From the NCBI GenBank assembly GCA_038210495.1, contig JBBQWR010000005.1:1-64000 (forward strand): a DNA stretch of 64,000 nucleotides, given 5' to 3'. Positions 50,399 through 59,443 of the stretch are shown here, piece after piece (positions within the stretch are counted from its first letter, which is position 1; each line of letters begins with the position of its first letter). The DNA comes from JBBQWR01 sp038210495 (lineage in GTDB: Bacteria > Planctomycetota > Planctomycetia > Pirellulales > DATAWG01). Below the pieces are notes generated by a model. That model was not told the DNA's origin. It did not search any database and saw nothing but the letters and a program-made list of their open reading frames with translations. The position numbers and the translations under genes are program-made.

Positions 50399-52351
50399 CT
50401 AAAATTGCGCGGATAAAAACCTGCGACGCAACCGGTTTCGCAGCCAGATCGCCGCGACGTTCAAGCCGGTGATGATCGCGATCAATAGCAGTGTCATGGT
50501 GAAGACCAGCGGTTTGGAGGCTTCGCTATTTTGACTTTGAAAGCCCAGGTCGTAGATCCCAAACCCGAGGTGCAAAAAGCTGCGCTGCAAATGCACGAAC
50601 GGAAACACTCGATCGATCGGCAAATCGGGAGCGATCTTGACCACGCCCACGAGCATCAATGGCGCGACCTCGCCCGCGCCTCGGGCCATCGCCAGGATGG
50701 CTCCGGTCATGATACCAGGAAGGGCGCGGGGCAGCACGATTCGCCGGATGGTTTGCCACTTGCTGGCGCCACAGGCGTACGAGCCCTCGCGCATCGAGTT
50801 GGGAACCGCCGCGAGCGCTTCTTCGGTCGCCACGATCACCACCGGCAGCGTGAGCAGAGCCAGCGTGAGTGAGGCCCACAATAAACCTCCGGTCCCGAAC
50901 ACGGGCTTGTGCTCGGCCAACTCGGCGGGGAAGAAAATCTGGTCGATGTGGGCGCCCAGCACGTAGCAGAAAAACCCCAGCCCAAACACGCCGAACACCA
51001 CGCTGGGCACGCCGGCCAAATTGTTGATCGAGATGCGAACGGCGCTGGTAATCGGGCCGACCTTGGCATATTCGCGAAGATACAGGGCGGCCAACACGCC
51101 GAATGGCACGACCATCAGAGTCATGATCAGCGTCATGGCGATGGTGCCCCAGATCGCCGGGAACACGCCTCCCTCGCTATTGGCGTTGCGCGGATCGTCG
51201 AGCAGGAATTCTTTCCACCGCGAAAAATACACGCCCCATTTTCCGGCGGTCGACAATTGATTGGCCGGATAAGCCCTGACGATTTCGGCGACGTATTGGG
51301 TCGAGTCTTTGCCGTCGGCCGTTTGCAATTGAAGTTGGTAGCGATCGTTCTCGTCGTGAAGTCGCTTGATTTCCGCAGTGATGGCAGCCGCTTTTCCTTC
51401 GCTTTGGGCCTGCTGATTGGCTTGAGCTGCCAGAGCGTTCGCCCGCTCGGTCGAGTCGAGGCCGTACTTCAATCCGGCCGCGACGACAGCCAGTCGCGCC
51501 GCGTCGTCTGCCCGCGCGATGGCGCCAAGCTCGTCGCGCTCCAACGCGATTTGCTGTCGCCAGCGGTCGCGGACCGCATCGTGATATTCTTGAAACTTGG
51601 CCCAGACGGCTCCGGGCTCGGTGGCCACCGATTTGCCATCGATCAGGAAGGCGACAGGGGTTCCATAGAATCGGCCCTTCGACAATCGTTCGAGAACGAG
51701 AGCCCACGCGGGATTGTCCTGGCTGGCGATGGCGAAATCGTCGAGCCAATGGAAGTGCGTTTGCGCGATCTCGAAATTACCGGTTCGAAAGCTGCGGCGA
51801 ACGGCCAAGCCGTCGGAATCCAGCTTGGCTTTCGCGGCCACGATTAGTTTTTGGGTCAGTTGTTCGACAGCGGAGTCGATGGAGATGTCGCCTTGGGCGA
51901 TTCGCTGGCGAATGGCTTGAATTGAATCGGGATCGGGATCGGGAGTTGGGAGATGGGGGATGGGGGATGGGGACGAGGACGAGGACGCGACGGTGTCCGT
52001 GAGCTCGTTTCGGATGGCGTTGGCTATGTCGGTCGATAGCTTCGGGAAGACGTCGAAGTCGGGTTGATACGATTGCTGCCGCGTTTCTTCGCCCAGGTAC
52101 ACGTCGCCGTTGAGCATCCGCACTCGGGTTAACGGCGCCGGCCAGAAGGTGCTGGCTCCTTGCACAAAAATAAAACCGAGTAGTCCCACGACCATGGCCA
52201 GCGCGACAGCCAATGCGCCGCCGGCCAGCCACACGAGCGGCTCGCCGTGCGCCAGCAGCGTCGCATGCGCGCCGGCTCGTCGGCGGCGCTGCCAGACGGC
52301 CCGGCGCGGCTCGCGTTCGAAGACCGAGGTGGTCGGCGGATCAGAGCTCAT
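50399..52351 (-). CDS. pstA: Phosphate ABC transporter permease PstA with large insertion
   Basis: A 650-residue protein; ordinary PstA has about 280-300. One membrane helix (VALAMVVGLLGFIFV) is followed by an extracytoplasmic insertion of about 330 residues (68-395), including a Ser/Pro/Asp-rich linker (SSSSSPSPIPHLPTPDPDPD) and a coiled-coil-like helix (AALAAQANQQAQSEGKAAAI). The permease domain resumes at GGVFPAIWGTIAMTL and has the EAA-type loop (SYACGASKWQTIRRIVLPRALPG). Its ATG overlaps the end of pstC by 11 bases, so the two are translationally coupled. Confidence 0.92.
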   Translation of the reverse strand: MSSDPPTTSVFEREPRRAVWQRRRRAGAHATLLAHGEPLVWLAGGALAVALAMVVGLLGFIFVQGASTFWPAPLTRVRMLNGDVYLGEETRQQSYQPDFDVFPKLSTDIANAIRNELTDTVASSSSSPSPIPHLPTPDPDPDSIQAIRQRIAQGDISIDSAVEQLTQKLIVAAKAKLDSDGLAVRRSFRTGNFEIAQTHFHWLDDFAIASQDNPAWALVLERLSKGRFYGTPVAFLIDGKSVATEPGAVWAKFQEYHDAVRDRWRQQIALERDELGAIARADDAARLAVVAAGLKYGLDSTERANALAAQANQQAQSEGKAAAITAEIKRLHDENDRYQLQLQTADGKDSTQYVAEIVRAYPANQLSTAGKWGVYFSRWKEFLLDDPRNANSEGGVFPAIWGTIAMTLIMTLMVVPFGVLAALYLREYAKVGPITSAVRISINNLAGVPSVVFGVFGLGFFCYVLGAHIDQIFFPAELAEHKPVFGTGGLLWASLTLALLTLPVVIVATEEALAAVPNSMREGSYACGASKWQTIRRIVLPRALPGIMTGAILAMARGAGEVAPLMLVGVVKIAPDLPIDRVFPFVHLQRSFLHLGFGIYDLGFQSQNSEASKPLVFTMTLLLIAIITGLNVAAIWLRNRLRRRFLSAQF

Positions 52352-54896
52352 AGGCCCTCCGACGAAATCGTTGGCGAACCACTTCGGCGCCCGTGTTCAC
52401 TAGGACGGTCATGACGAACAGCGTGAGCGCGGCGAGAAAGAGCGTGCGGTAATGCGTCGTTCCGGCGGCTGCTTCGGGGAGTTCGACCGCGATCGAAGCC
52501 GACAGCGTGCGAAAGCCCTCGAATATATTCATCCGCGTGATCGGCGTGTTGCCGGCGGCCATGAGCACGATCATCGTTTCGCCGACGGCCCGTCCGAAGC
52601 CGATCATCACGGCGGCGAACAGTCCGCTCATGGCGGTCGGAATCACGATCCGAGTCAGAGTCTGCCAAGGCGTGGCGCCGGCGGCGAGCGAGGCCGACCG
52701 CAGATGGGCGGGCACGGTGGTCAATGCGTCGTCCGCGAGCGTGTAGATCAGCGGCACGATCGCGAAACCCATCATGAATCCGACGACCATCGCGTTGCGC
52801 TGCACATACGTTCCCACCAGCGCCCATTCGGAATCCCGGCTCACGCCCCGGGGATCGAAGCCGAAGCCGATGAGCAACATGCCGACACAGAGCGCGATCG
52901 CGACCGCTAGGGCGAGACCGACGAGAAATTTGAGAAAATCGACCGAGGCGGCTTGGCGTCGCGTCCAGGCGCCGGAGATACCCCGCAGCCAAGGATGCAC
53001 GGTTCGCACCATGAACAGCAGCGAGGCGACCGACGACAACGGGAGCAAAAGGATCACCCACCCGCCGATCGCTGCGCCGTCGCCTTGGTGATCGAGCCAG
53101 AGCCTTAGATCGCCGTCGAACAACCAACGCTCGATGCCGGGACCGATCCCGTAGGCGGCCAAGAGACCCAGCGGCAGGAGCAAGATCATGCAGACGAATC
53201 GCCACCGCGCGAAACGGATCGCCGTCGACGACGAGAGCATTTGCCATAGAAACGCGCCGCTCAACATGGCCAGCGGCACGGTGAAGAACGAAGCGATCGT
53301 CGCCGGCACGATCGTCTCGATCACCGGCGCGATCACCAGTCCGGCCAAGAAACCCAAGACGACACTCGGCAAGCTGGCCATCGTCTCGATCAAGGGCTTA
53401 ATTCGGGCGCGGGCGCGGCCGCCCAAGAATTCGCTCGTATAAATCGCCGCCAAGAGGGCCAACGGCGCGCCGAACAACATCGAATAAAAAGTCGCCTTGA
53501 GCGTGCCGAACACGAGCGGCCACAAGCCGAATTTCGGCTCGAATGCGTCGTTCCCCCCCGTCGCTTGCCACACCTGCGCGGGAGCATTGTACGTCTCGTA
53601 CCAGACGGGCCGCGTCAACGTGGCGAGCGTTACCTCGGGATATCCGGCGTCGAGACTCCACAGCGCGACCCCCTTGTCGGTCGCGGCGACCAAGCCGTCT
53701 TCCTTGGGAGCAAACGCCAACAGCCGAACCGGAGCGTCATCGACCTTCACTTCGGCCAAAGATCGCTCGCTGGTCACGTATTCCAGCCGCACATGGCCGC
53801 GCGAATCGCCCACCGCGATCAGACGACTGCGCGAGGAGACGGTCAGCGATTCGACCGGGCCTTCGCAGGGGGGCAGTTCGTGGCCCATCACGAGCTTGAC
53901 GCCGTCGCGCGTATCCGCGCGCGCGGGTTTTGTGCTGAACCAAGCTCGAACGCGGCCGAGCGAATCGCCCGTCACGAGCGTCGCCTTGCCCAGCAAAAAA
54001 TCGGCGGCGGTAATCTGAGCGTCGTTTTGGGGTGTAAGACGGATCGCTTCGACCTGTCGCGGATGGCTCAAATCTCGCGTTTCATAACGCACCAAGCGGC
54101 CGTCGCTCCAAATCGCGTAAACGTTGTCGGCGGTTCCGGTAATCAGAACTTTCCGCGGCGGAGTCGTCACCCCCTCGGGCAGCGGCAGTTCGGCCGTCTC
54201 GACGTCGATCGCGTCTTCGTCGGTCAGTAGGTTCGTTCGCTTGTGAACGGCATTGACGCTGATCCGACCATCGGCGGAGCGTGCGCAGAAAACGGGTCCC
54301 TCGGGCAGCACGGAAAAATCGATTTGCTCGATAGCCGACGCGGAGACCGGCGGCGTGCGCGGGCTCAACGCGAGCGCCAGTTGCTGCAAGCGAATTTGGC
54401 CCTCGCTGGTACGCTGCGCAATTCCGTCCTGGTACGGACGACTATCGCCCGTGTCCAAATCGACCAGCGACTTGGGAACTTCGGGCAAGAATCGCGTCTT
54501 GAAGCCAATGGCGCCCAGCCGAACGCTGCCATCGGCGAAGCCCAGGGCGACGCTCTTGCCATCCGGATCGAATGCCGCGCAGCTTAGCGCCGCGGCGTCG
54601 TCCTTGTCCTCGGCGCGAATCCAAATCGGCTTGCCGATCGGGGCGCCGTCGCTAAGGCCGAACGCCTGCAATTGGCCACCGGCGCCCAACGACCAGCCCA
54701 TGAGCCAATACTCGTCGATGCCGATTCGCAGCGGCGATTGTCGGCCCGGCGCCTCGGCGAATGTATGCTCGGGCTCGACCCGGGTCGATCGAAATAGGGG
54801 AATTGCAACCGAGAACAGGAACACGCAAACCAGTAGCACGGCGGCGATCGTGCCGATGCCCGCCGCCGTTATTAGCGTTTGCGCAACGCGATCCAT
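52341..54896 (-). CDS. pstC: Phosphate ABC transporter permease PstC with beta-propeller-like insertion
   Basis: The protein has 851 residues from ATG 54896; an upstream TTG at 55010 would add 38 residues, and neither has a strong ribosome site. Ordinary PstC has about 300. After the first helix (LITAAGIGTIAAVLLVCVFLFSV) comes an insertion of about 400 residues with WD40-like repeats (AFDPDGKSVALGFADGSVRL, ITAADFLLGKATLVTGDSLG, VSSRSRLIAVGDSRGHVRL, FAPKEDGLVAATDKGVALW). The permease core follows (GTLKATFYSMLFGAPLALLAAIY, GATPWQTLTRIVIPTAMSG). The propeller faces outwards and may sense or bind ligands. The insertion pairs with the one in PstA. Confidence 0.92.
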   Translation of the reverse strand: MDRVAQTLITAAGIGTIAAVLLVCVFLFSVAIPLFRSTRVEPEHTFAEAPGRQSPLRIGIDEYWLMGWSLGAGGQLQAFGLSDGAPIGKPIWIRAEDKDDAAALSCAAFDPDGKSVALGFADGSVRLGAIGFKTRFLPEVPKSLVDLDTGDSRPYQDGIAQRTSEGQIRLQQLALALSPRTPPVSASAIEQIDFSVLPEGPVFCARSADGRISVNAVHKRTNLLTDEDAIDVETAELPLPEGVTTPPRKVLITGTADNVYAIWSDGRLVRYETRDLSHPRQVEAIRLTPQNDAQITAADFLLGKATLVTGDSLGRVRAWFSTKPARADTRDGVKLVMGHELPPCEGPVESLTVSSRSRLIAVGDSRGHVRLEYVTSERSLAEVKVDDAPVRLLAFAPKEDGLVAATDKGVALWSLDAGYPEVTLATLTRPVWYETYNAPAQVWQATGGNDAFEPKFGLWPLVFGTLKATFYSMLFGAPLALLAAIYTSEFLGGRARARIKPLIETMASLPSVVLGFLAGLVIAPVIETIVPATIASFFTVPLAMLSGAFLWQMLSSSTAIRFARWRFVCMILLLPLGLLAAYGIGPGIERWLFDGDLRLWLDHQGDGAAIGGWVILLLPLSSVASLLFMVRTVHPWLRGISGAWTRRQAASVDFLKFLVGLALAVAIALCVGMLLIGFGFDPRGVSRDSEWALVGTYVQRNAMVVGFMMGFAIVPLIYTLADDALTTVPAHLRSASLAAGATPWQTLTRIVIPTAMSGLFAAVMIGFGRAVGETMIVLMAAGNTPITRMNIFEGFRTLSASIAVELPEAAAGTTHYRTLFLAALTLFVMTVLVNTGAEVVRQRFRRRAYEL

Positions 54897-55022
54897 GACT
54901 CGCACGGACTTGCGCGTAGCGCGACGGTTCGCACCCGTGATAGTTCGTCGGTCCGGTAGATCTGTCACACGCGCATCGCAAATAAAGGCTGGCGAAGTTT
55001 CGCGTCGCAACTAGCCAAGGCG

Positions 55023-55059
55023 AAAAAGTGGGCGGAGAGAATGAAATCCTCCGCCCACT
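55023..55059 (-). terminator. Hairpin and T-tract between pstS and pstC
   Basis: On the minus strand an 11-bp perfect stem (AGTGGGCGGAG paired with CTCCGCCCACT) is followed by TTTTT. It lies after the pstS stop and before pstC, as expected for a partial terminator that keeps pstS mRNA more abundant than the downstream permease mRNA. Confidence 0.7.
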
Positions 55060-55116
55060 GGAAATCAACGCTGAATGAGTCGCTCTGAATTGGGACAGGC
55101 CCGGCGCAACCTCAAC

Positions 55117-56178
55117 TTACTTAACCGCCGCGGCGGTCGAAACCTCCGCCAGATCGACAGCCTTGAGCGACTTGGCCGCGACCTTGGCCGTGACCGGCAA
55201 GTAGCCCGACTCAATGACATTGTTCTGCCCCTCGGCGCTGAGCATGTATTTGACGAACTCGCCGCGGAGCGGATCGAGCTTGCTGGACGGCTTGTAGTTG
55301 ACATAGACGTAGAGGAATCGGGCGAGCGGGTACTCGCCGGAATAAGCGTTCGGCGCCTCGGCGGCGATATACTTTTCTCCGTTGGCGGCCAACGGCACGG
55401 CGCGCACATCGGACGTGATGTACCCGATCCCGCTATAGCCCATCGCATACTTGTCGCTGGCGACTCCCTGAACGACCGCCGAACTGCCGGGCTGTTCTTT
55501 CACGGAATCCTTATAGTCGCCCCCGGAGAGCGTGTGCTCCTTGAAATAGCCATATGTCCCCGAGGCCGCATTGCGACCGTAGAGACTGATCGGCTTGTTC
55601 TTCCATTCGCCGGTCAGACCGAGATCGCCCCAGATCGCGACGTCGTGGAGGGCGCCGCGTTTACGGGTCTTGGAAAAGACCGCGTCGACTTGCCGGAGCG
55701 TTAGACCCTTGATCGGATTGTCTTTGTTGACGTAGACGGCCAGCATGTCGATGCTGGTCGCCAACTGAGTCGGCTTGTAGCCGTATTTGGCTTCGAAGTC
55801 GTCGATCTCCTTTTGCTTCATGTCGCGGCTCATCGGTCCGAAGGTGGCCGTGCCGGCGATGAGCGCGGGCGGGGCGGTGGCCGAGCCCTTGCCCTCGACT
55901 TCGACTTGCACGTTGGGATAGAGCTTTTTGAATCCTTCGGCCCACAGAGCCATGAGCTCGTTCATCGTGTCGGAGCCGACGCTTTTGATCGTGCCCGAGA
56001 CGTCGCGGTCCAGTTTCTTGTAGGTTGCGATCTTGGCGTCGACTTGGACTTTACCGCTAGCGGTGGTTTTCGGTTCCGGTTTGATTTTGGCGGCGGTCAC
56101 TCCGGCGGCCGAGGTCTGATTGCCGACTGACGAAACGAGCGCGGCGGCAATCAAGCTTTTCAGCAAAAAAATCTTCAT
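55117..56178 (-). CDS. pstS: Phosphate-binding protein PstS
   Basis: A 353-residue exported protein with a signal peptide (LLKSLIAAALVSSVGNQTSAA). The phosphate-binding fold is clear: SVGSDTMNELMALWAEGFKKLYP, GKGSATAPPALIAGTATFGPMSR, DMLAVYVNKDNPIKGLTLRQVDAVFS, RNAASGTYGYFKEH and GYSGIGYITSD. It captures orthophosphate outside the inner membrane for PstCAB. Two Pho-box-like repeats lie upstream (56237-56334), and a hairpin follows the gene. Confidence 0.95.
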   Translation of the reverse strand: MKIFLLKSLIAAALVSSVGNQTSAAGVTAAKIKPEPKTTASGKVQVDAKIATYKKLDRDVSGTIKSVGSDTMNELMALWAEGFKKLYPNVQVEVEGKGSATAPPALIAGTATFGPMSRDMKQKEIDDFEAKYGYKPTQLATSIDMLAVYVNKDNPIKGLTLRQVDAVFSKTRKRGALHDVAIWGDLGLTGEWKNKPISLYGRNAASGTYGYFKEHTLSGGDYKDSVKEQPGSSAVVQGVASDKYAMGYSGIGYITSDVRAVPLAANGEKYIAAEAPNAYSGEYPLARFLYVYVNYKPSSKLDPLRGEFVKYMLSAEGQNNVIESGYLPVTAKVAAKSLKAVDLAEVSTAAAVK

Positions 56179-56236
56179 GGGATAATCCTCGTTGTGGCAA
56201 TACGGGGTCTGAACGTCGCCCTAGCTTAGCCATCCC

Positions 56237-56255
56237 TTGTTAGAGAATTATTAGG
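56237..56255 (-). promoter_or_regulatory. Pho-box-like direct repeat upstream of pstS (proximal)
   Basis: On the plus strand TGTTAG (56238-56243) and TATTAG (56249-56254) lie 11 bases apart. Read in the direction of pstS this is CTAATA-N5-CTAACA, the 11-base direct-repeat design of PhoB boxes (E. coli units are CTGTCAT spaced by 11). It is about 60 bases before the pstS ATG. Confidence 0.55.
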
Positions 56256-56316
56256 GAAGCGTTATTTTCGATTGCTCGATCGACGTCCGCGTTTGATGCC
56301 AAATTCTATCGCTGAA

Positions 56317-56334
56317 TTGTTAGTGGAATGTTAG
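56317..56334 (-). promoter_or_regulatory. Pho-box-like direct repeat upstream of pstS (distal)
   Basis: TGTTAG (56318-56323) and TGTTAG (56329-56334) are exact repeats 11 bases apart; in the pstS direction this reads CTAACAT-N4-CTAACAA, closely parallel to the PhoB-box layout. It is about 140 bases before the pstS ATG, between phoR and pstS. Confidence 0.62.
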
Positions 56335-56422
56335 CGACCGCTCACAATAATCCGGGTGGCAGTCGGTAGGAGGCGCTTCGCCTAAAGCCCGGGGCGCCGC
56401 GAGAGCGGTTCCGCTCGACCGC

Positions 56423-58225
56423 TCATTCGCCGGCCGGCTGCTTCCCCGCTGGCGCCAATACCGGTAGATGGATCGTGAACGTGCTTCCCTCGCCGTAGGC
56501 ACTGGCAACGGTGATTTGACCGTGGTGGGCTCGCACAATGTGTTTGACGATCGCCAGCCCCAAGCCCGTCCCGCCGAGCTTGCGGCTGCGGGCGCGATCG
56601 ACACGATAGAATCGCTCGAATAGCCGAGGCAAATGCTCTTGCTCCACGCCGCATCCCCGATCGCTGACGGCGATCGTCACTTCGTTCGGGGACTGCTCGG
56701 CCACGATCGACACGGCGCCGCCCGAGTCGCTGTATTTGATCGCGTTGTCGAGTAAGTTCACCACGGCCTGCTCGAGCAACGCGGCGTTGATCGTGGCCTG
56801 AATTTGCTCGTCGCAGCTCAGGCGGACTTCGATATTGCGCTCGGTGGCCTTGGAGTAACAGTCGCCGACGGCCGCTTCGAGCACCCCGCGGAGGCGCGCC
56901 GGGTCGCGCTCCAGGTCGGCGGCTTCTTCGCTGCGCTCGATCTTCGACAAGCTAAGCAGGTCTTCGATGATCGAATTGAGCCGCTCGGCCTGACCGGCGA
57001 TGATCGTGAGGAACCGCAGCGCATCGTCGGGATTTTCCATCGCGCCGTCGAGCAGCGTTTCGACGAACCCTTTAATGGTGGCGATCGGTGTTTTGAGCTC
57101 GTGCGACACGTTGGCGACAAAGTCGCGCCGGATCCGCTCAAGTCGGTGCATGTCCGTCACGTCGTTGAACACGATCACCGCGCCGACGCTTTGGCCCGCG
57201 CTATCGCGCAGCGCCGTGCCGCGGATATGCAGGATCTTGTCCCGCTCGCCGTGAAGCACGATGTCGTCTTGCAGCGGCTGATTGCTCGCCAGGGCGCGGC
57301 TGGCGAACCGCCGGAGCTCGAGGTTGCGAACGACTTCCGAAAGGGTGCGCCCGCGCATTTCGGTGAGCTTGCCGCCAATGAAGTCGGCGGCCGAGCGGTT
57401 GAGGCTGATCACGCGTTCGTCCGAATCGACGGCCAGCACTCCTTCGGCCATGCTTGCGAGCACGGCTTCTTGTTCGTGCCCTTTGCGACCGATGGCGTGC
57501 GAGCGCTCTTCAAGCTGCGAGGCTAATTGGTTGAGCGACTCGGCCAGCGCGGCCAACTCGTCGATGTCGGCGATCGGCAACTTTTCCGTCAACCGACCGC
57601 TGACCAGTCTGCGCGCGCCCCGGCCAAGTTCGACGATGGGGCGAACGATCCGCCGCGCGACGAACCAACCGGCGACGGCACTCGCGGCGCCAATCGCGAG
57701 CACGGCGCCAATAATCGAGCCGCGCTTCGCGCTGAGCTCTTGATCGATATCGCTGTTGTTGGCCGACACGCGTGCGGCGCCGACGATATTCCCATCGTGA
57801 CGGGCCGGTAAAGTCACCAGCAATATTCGCTCGCCGCCGGCCAGAGCGTTGTGAACGCCGCCATCGCCCGTGCCGGCTAGCGCCGCGGCGACATCCGGAC
57901 GATCGGCATGATTGCCCATTCGCGCGGCGTCGGCTCGCGTGTCGGCCAGGACTTGGCCATCGGCGGAGATGAGCGTCACGCGCACGGCCATCGACCGGCC
58001 GACTTCCGCGACGACGTGCTCCAGTTCCGTCGTCGATCCAGCGGCCAACAGGGGCGCCGATCGATCGGCCAGAATGCGAGCGGCGGTTTCGAGCTTTTCG
58101 CCCAACCCGGCGATGTAGGTTTCTTCCAGCTTTCGCGACGCCAGCCAGCCCAGCGCAAGGAGCCCGGCGGAGAGCAGAATGCAGTAGAAGAGAAAGAGTT
58201 GGCCGACCAGCCGCTTACCCGGCAT
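56423..58225 (-). CDS. phoR: Phosphate regulon sensor kinase PhoR
   Basis: A 600-residue membrane histidine kinase. The first helix is at about 9-29 (QLFLFYCILLSAGLLALGW), a periplasmic domain follows to about 168, and the second helix is at 170-190. A HAMP linker (RRIVRPIVELGRGARRLVSG) and a PAS domain (VLASMAEGVLAVDSDERVISLN) precede the HisKA box FVANVSHELKTP with phospho-acceptor H375. The HATPase domain carries NLLDNAIKYS, DRGCGVEQEHLPRLFERFYRVD and GGTGLGLAIVKHIV. It senses phosphate state through Pst/PhoU and phosphorylates PhoB. Unlike E. coli PhoR it has a sizeable extracytoplasmic region, as in Gram-positive PhoR. Confidence 0.95.
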   Translation of the reverse strand: MPGKRLVGQLFLFYCILLSAGLLALGWLASRKLEETYIAGLGEKLETAARILADRSAPLLAAGSTTELEHVVAEVGRSMAVRVTLISADGQVLADTRADAARMGNHADRPDVAAALAGTGDGGVHNALAGGERILLVTLPARHDGNIVGAARVSANNSDIDQELSAKRGSIIGAVLAIGAASAVAGWFVARRIVRPIVELGRGARRLVSGRLTEKLPIADIDELAALAESLNQLASQLEERSHAIGRKGHEQEAVLASMAEGVLAVDSDERVISLNRSAADFIGGKLTEMRGRTLSEVVRNLELRRFASRALASNQPLQDDIVLHGERDKILHIRGTALRDSAGQSVGAVIVFNDVTDMHRLERIRRDFVANVSHELKTPIATIKGFVETLLDGAMENPDDALRFLTIIAGQAERLNSIIEDLLSLSKIERSEEAADLERDPARLRGVLEAAVGDCYSKATERNIEVRLSCDEQIQATINAALLEQAVVNLLDNAIKYSDSGGAVSIVAEQSPNEVTIAVSDRGCGVEQEHLPRLFERFYRVDRARSRKLGGTGLGLAIVKHIVRAHHGQITVASAYGEGSTFTIHLPVLAPAGKQPAGE

Positions 58226-58242
58226 GGCGCCTCCTTAAAAGC

Positions 58243-58292
58243 CCTCACAAAACGGCCTGGGAGAAGGGGACAGTCCCCGGCGGTTTTGTGAG
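58243..58292. repeat. Repeat A, short form between phoB and phoR
   Basis: CTCACAAAACGGCC is followed by GGGAGAAGGGGACAGTCCCC and GGCGGTTTTGTGAG. Outer arms and core are inverted, so the whole can fold as a hairpin. It lies in the 176-base gap between phoB and phoR. Confidence 0.7.
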
Positions 58293-58401
58293 TAGTTCCA
58301 AAAATACCCGATACGTCGGTCCAAGCCTCGCTCGGAGCGAGACCCTGCGAGCAGGAATCAGTGTTGCCGATACAGCGGGCGAACACTAGACAGCTTGCGG
58401 C

Positions 58402-59106
58402 TCATCGCTCGCCGGACTGCTGCTTGAAACGATAACCGACGCCGCGGACCGTTTCGACATAGTGGCCGTAAGCGTCCAGTTTTTTTCGCAGGCCGGCCAC
58501 CTGCACGTCGACCGAGCGCTCGGTGACGGGATAATCCTCCCCCTTCACGGCGTCGACGATTTGCGCCCGGGTAAATGCCCAGCCCGGCTTGCGAGCCAAG
58601 AATTGCAATAGCCGAAATTCCGTGAATGTCAGTTCCAGAGGCTGGCCGGCCAGCAAGACTTCGTGCCGGCCGGGGTGAATGACGAACTCGTGAATCCGGA
58701 TGGCGCCCTCGTCGTCGGGCGCGTCGGACGACGCCTTGCGGCGCAAGATGGCCTTGATCCGCGCCAGCAACACGCGGGGACTGAAGGGCTTGGTCACATA
58801 GTCGTCCGCGCCCAACTCCAACCCGGCCACCATGTCCGATTCTTCGCTCTTGGCGGTCAACATGATGATCGGAATATGTTGAGTCCGCGAATCGGACTTC
58901 AGCCGGCGGCAGACTTCCAAACCGTCTACCGCGGGCAGCAGTAGATCGAGCACGATCAAGTCGGGCAGCGTTTGGCGAGCCTCGGCCAGAGCCTCCTCGC
59001 CGCTGGCCACGCAGCGCACCCGATAGCCCTCCTTGCTGAGGTTGTAGTTGATTAACTCCAGGAGATTTTCCTCATCATCGACCACTAAGATGCGTTCTTT
59101 GGTCAT
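58402..59106 (-). CDS. phoB: Phosphate regulon response regulator PhoB
   Basis: A 234-residue protein from ATG 59106 (TKERILVVDDEEN), with AAAGG 8 bases upstream; the longer frame to 59256 has no receiver-like sequence. The receiver domain has acidic D10-D11, phospho-acceptor D54 (LIVLDLLLPAVDG), T83-type residue (MLTAKSEES) and K (DDYVTKPFSPR). The C-terminal OmpR/PhoB winged helix is present (LTFTEFRLLQFLARKPGWAFTR, RSVDVQVAGLRKKLD, VRGVGYRF). It binds Pho boxes when phosphorylated. A triple 11-base repeat lies upstream, which suggests autoregulation. Confidence 0.95.
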   Translation of the reverse strand: MTKERILVVDDEENLLELINYNLSKEGYRVRCVASGEEALAEARQTLPDLIVLDLLLPAVDGLEVCRRLKSDSRTQHIPIIMLTAKSEESDMVAGLELGADDYVTKPFSPRVLLARIKAILRRKASSDAPDDEGAIRIHEFVIHPGRHEVLLAGQPLELTFTEFRLLQFLARKPGWAFTRAQIVDAVKGEDYPVTERSVDVQVAGLRKKLDAYGHYVETVRGVGYRFKQQSGER

Positions 59107-59269
59107 CGCACTACCTTTAATCAACTGCCGGCCGACAGTGGCGGTCGCCGGAAAACGAACGCCGAGGCTATCGAGGGGGCGGGTCGCCGTGCCGCCGCTC
59201 GAGTGTTCGCCCACGCCGATTTTGGTTCGCCAATTCGTGGTACTCATGTGGGCCACACTAGCATCCAGA

Positions 59270-59297
59270 TGTTAGGAAAAGGTTAGAACCCAATTAG
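59270..59297 (-). promoter_or_regulatory. Pho-box-like triple repeat upstream of phoB
   Basis: TGTTAG (59270), GGTTAG (59281) and AATTAG (59292) are spaced at exactly 11 bases, the same unit and spacing as upstream of pstS. It lies about 165 bases before the phoB ATG and beyond the terminator of the next gene, consistent with a PhoB operator. Confidence 0.55.
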
Positions 59298-59372
59298 GAT
59301 CAGACAACCCACGAACTGGGCATGCCGGTCTATCGATCATAGCCGCGTTTGCTTGCAACGCGCGAGAGAAAC

Positions 59373-59412
59373 AAAAAAAGGGCACGGATCGCGATTAAGC
59401 GACCCGTGCCCG
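59373..59412 (-). terminator. Rho-independent terminator of the Gly/His-rich gene
   Basis: On the minus strand a stem GGGCACGG-GTCGC / GCGAT-CCGTGCCC with a short loop is followed by TTTTTTT. It lies 32 bases after the stop at 59444. Confidence 0.85.
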
Positions 59413-59443
59413 GAATTTACCGCAAAAGACTAAACCGAAGGCT

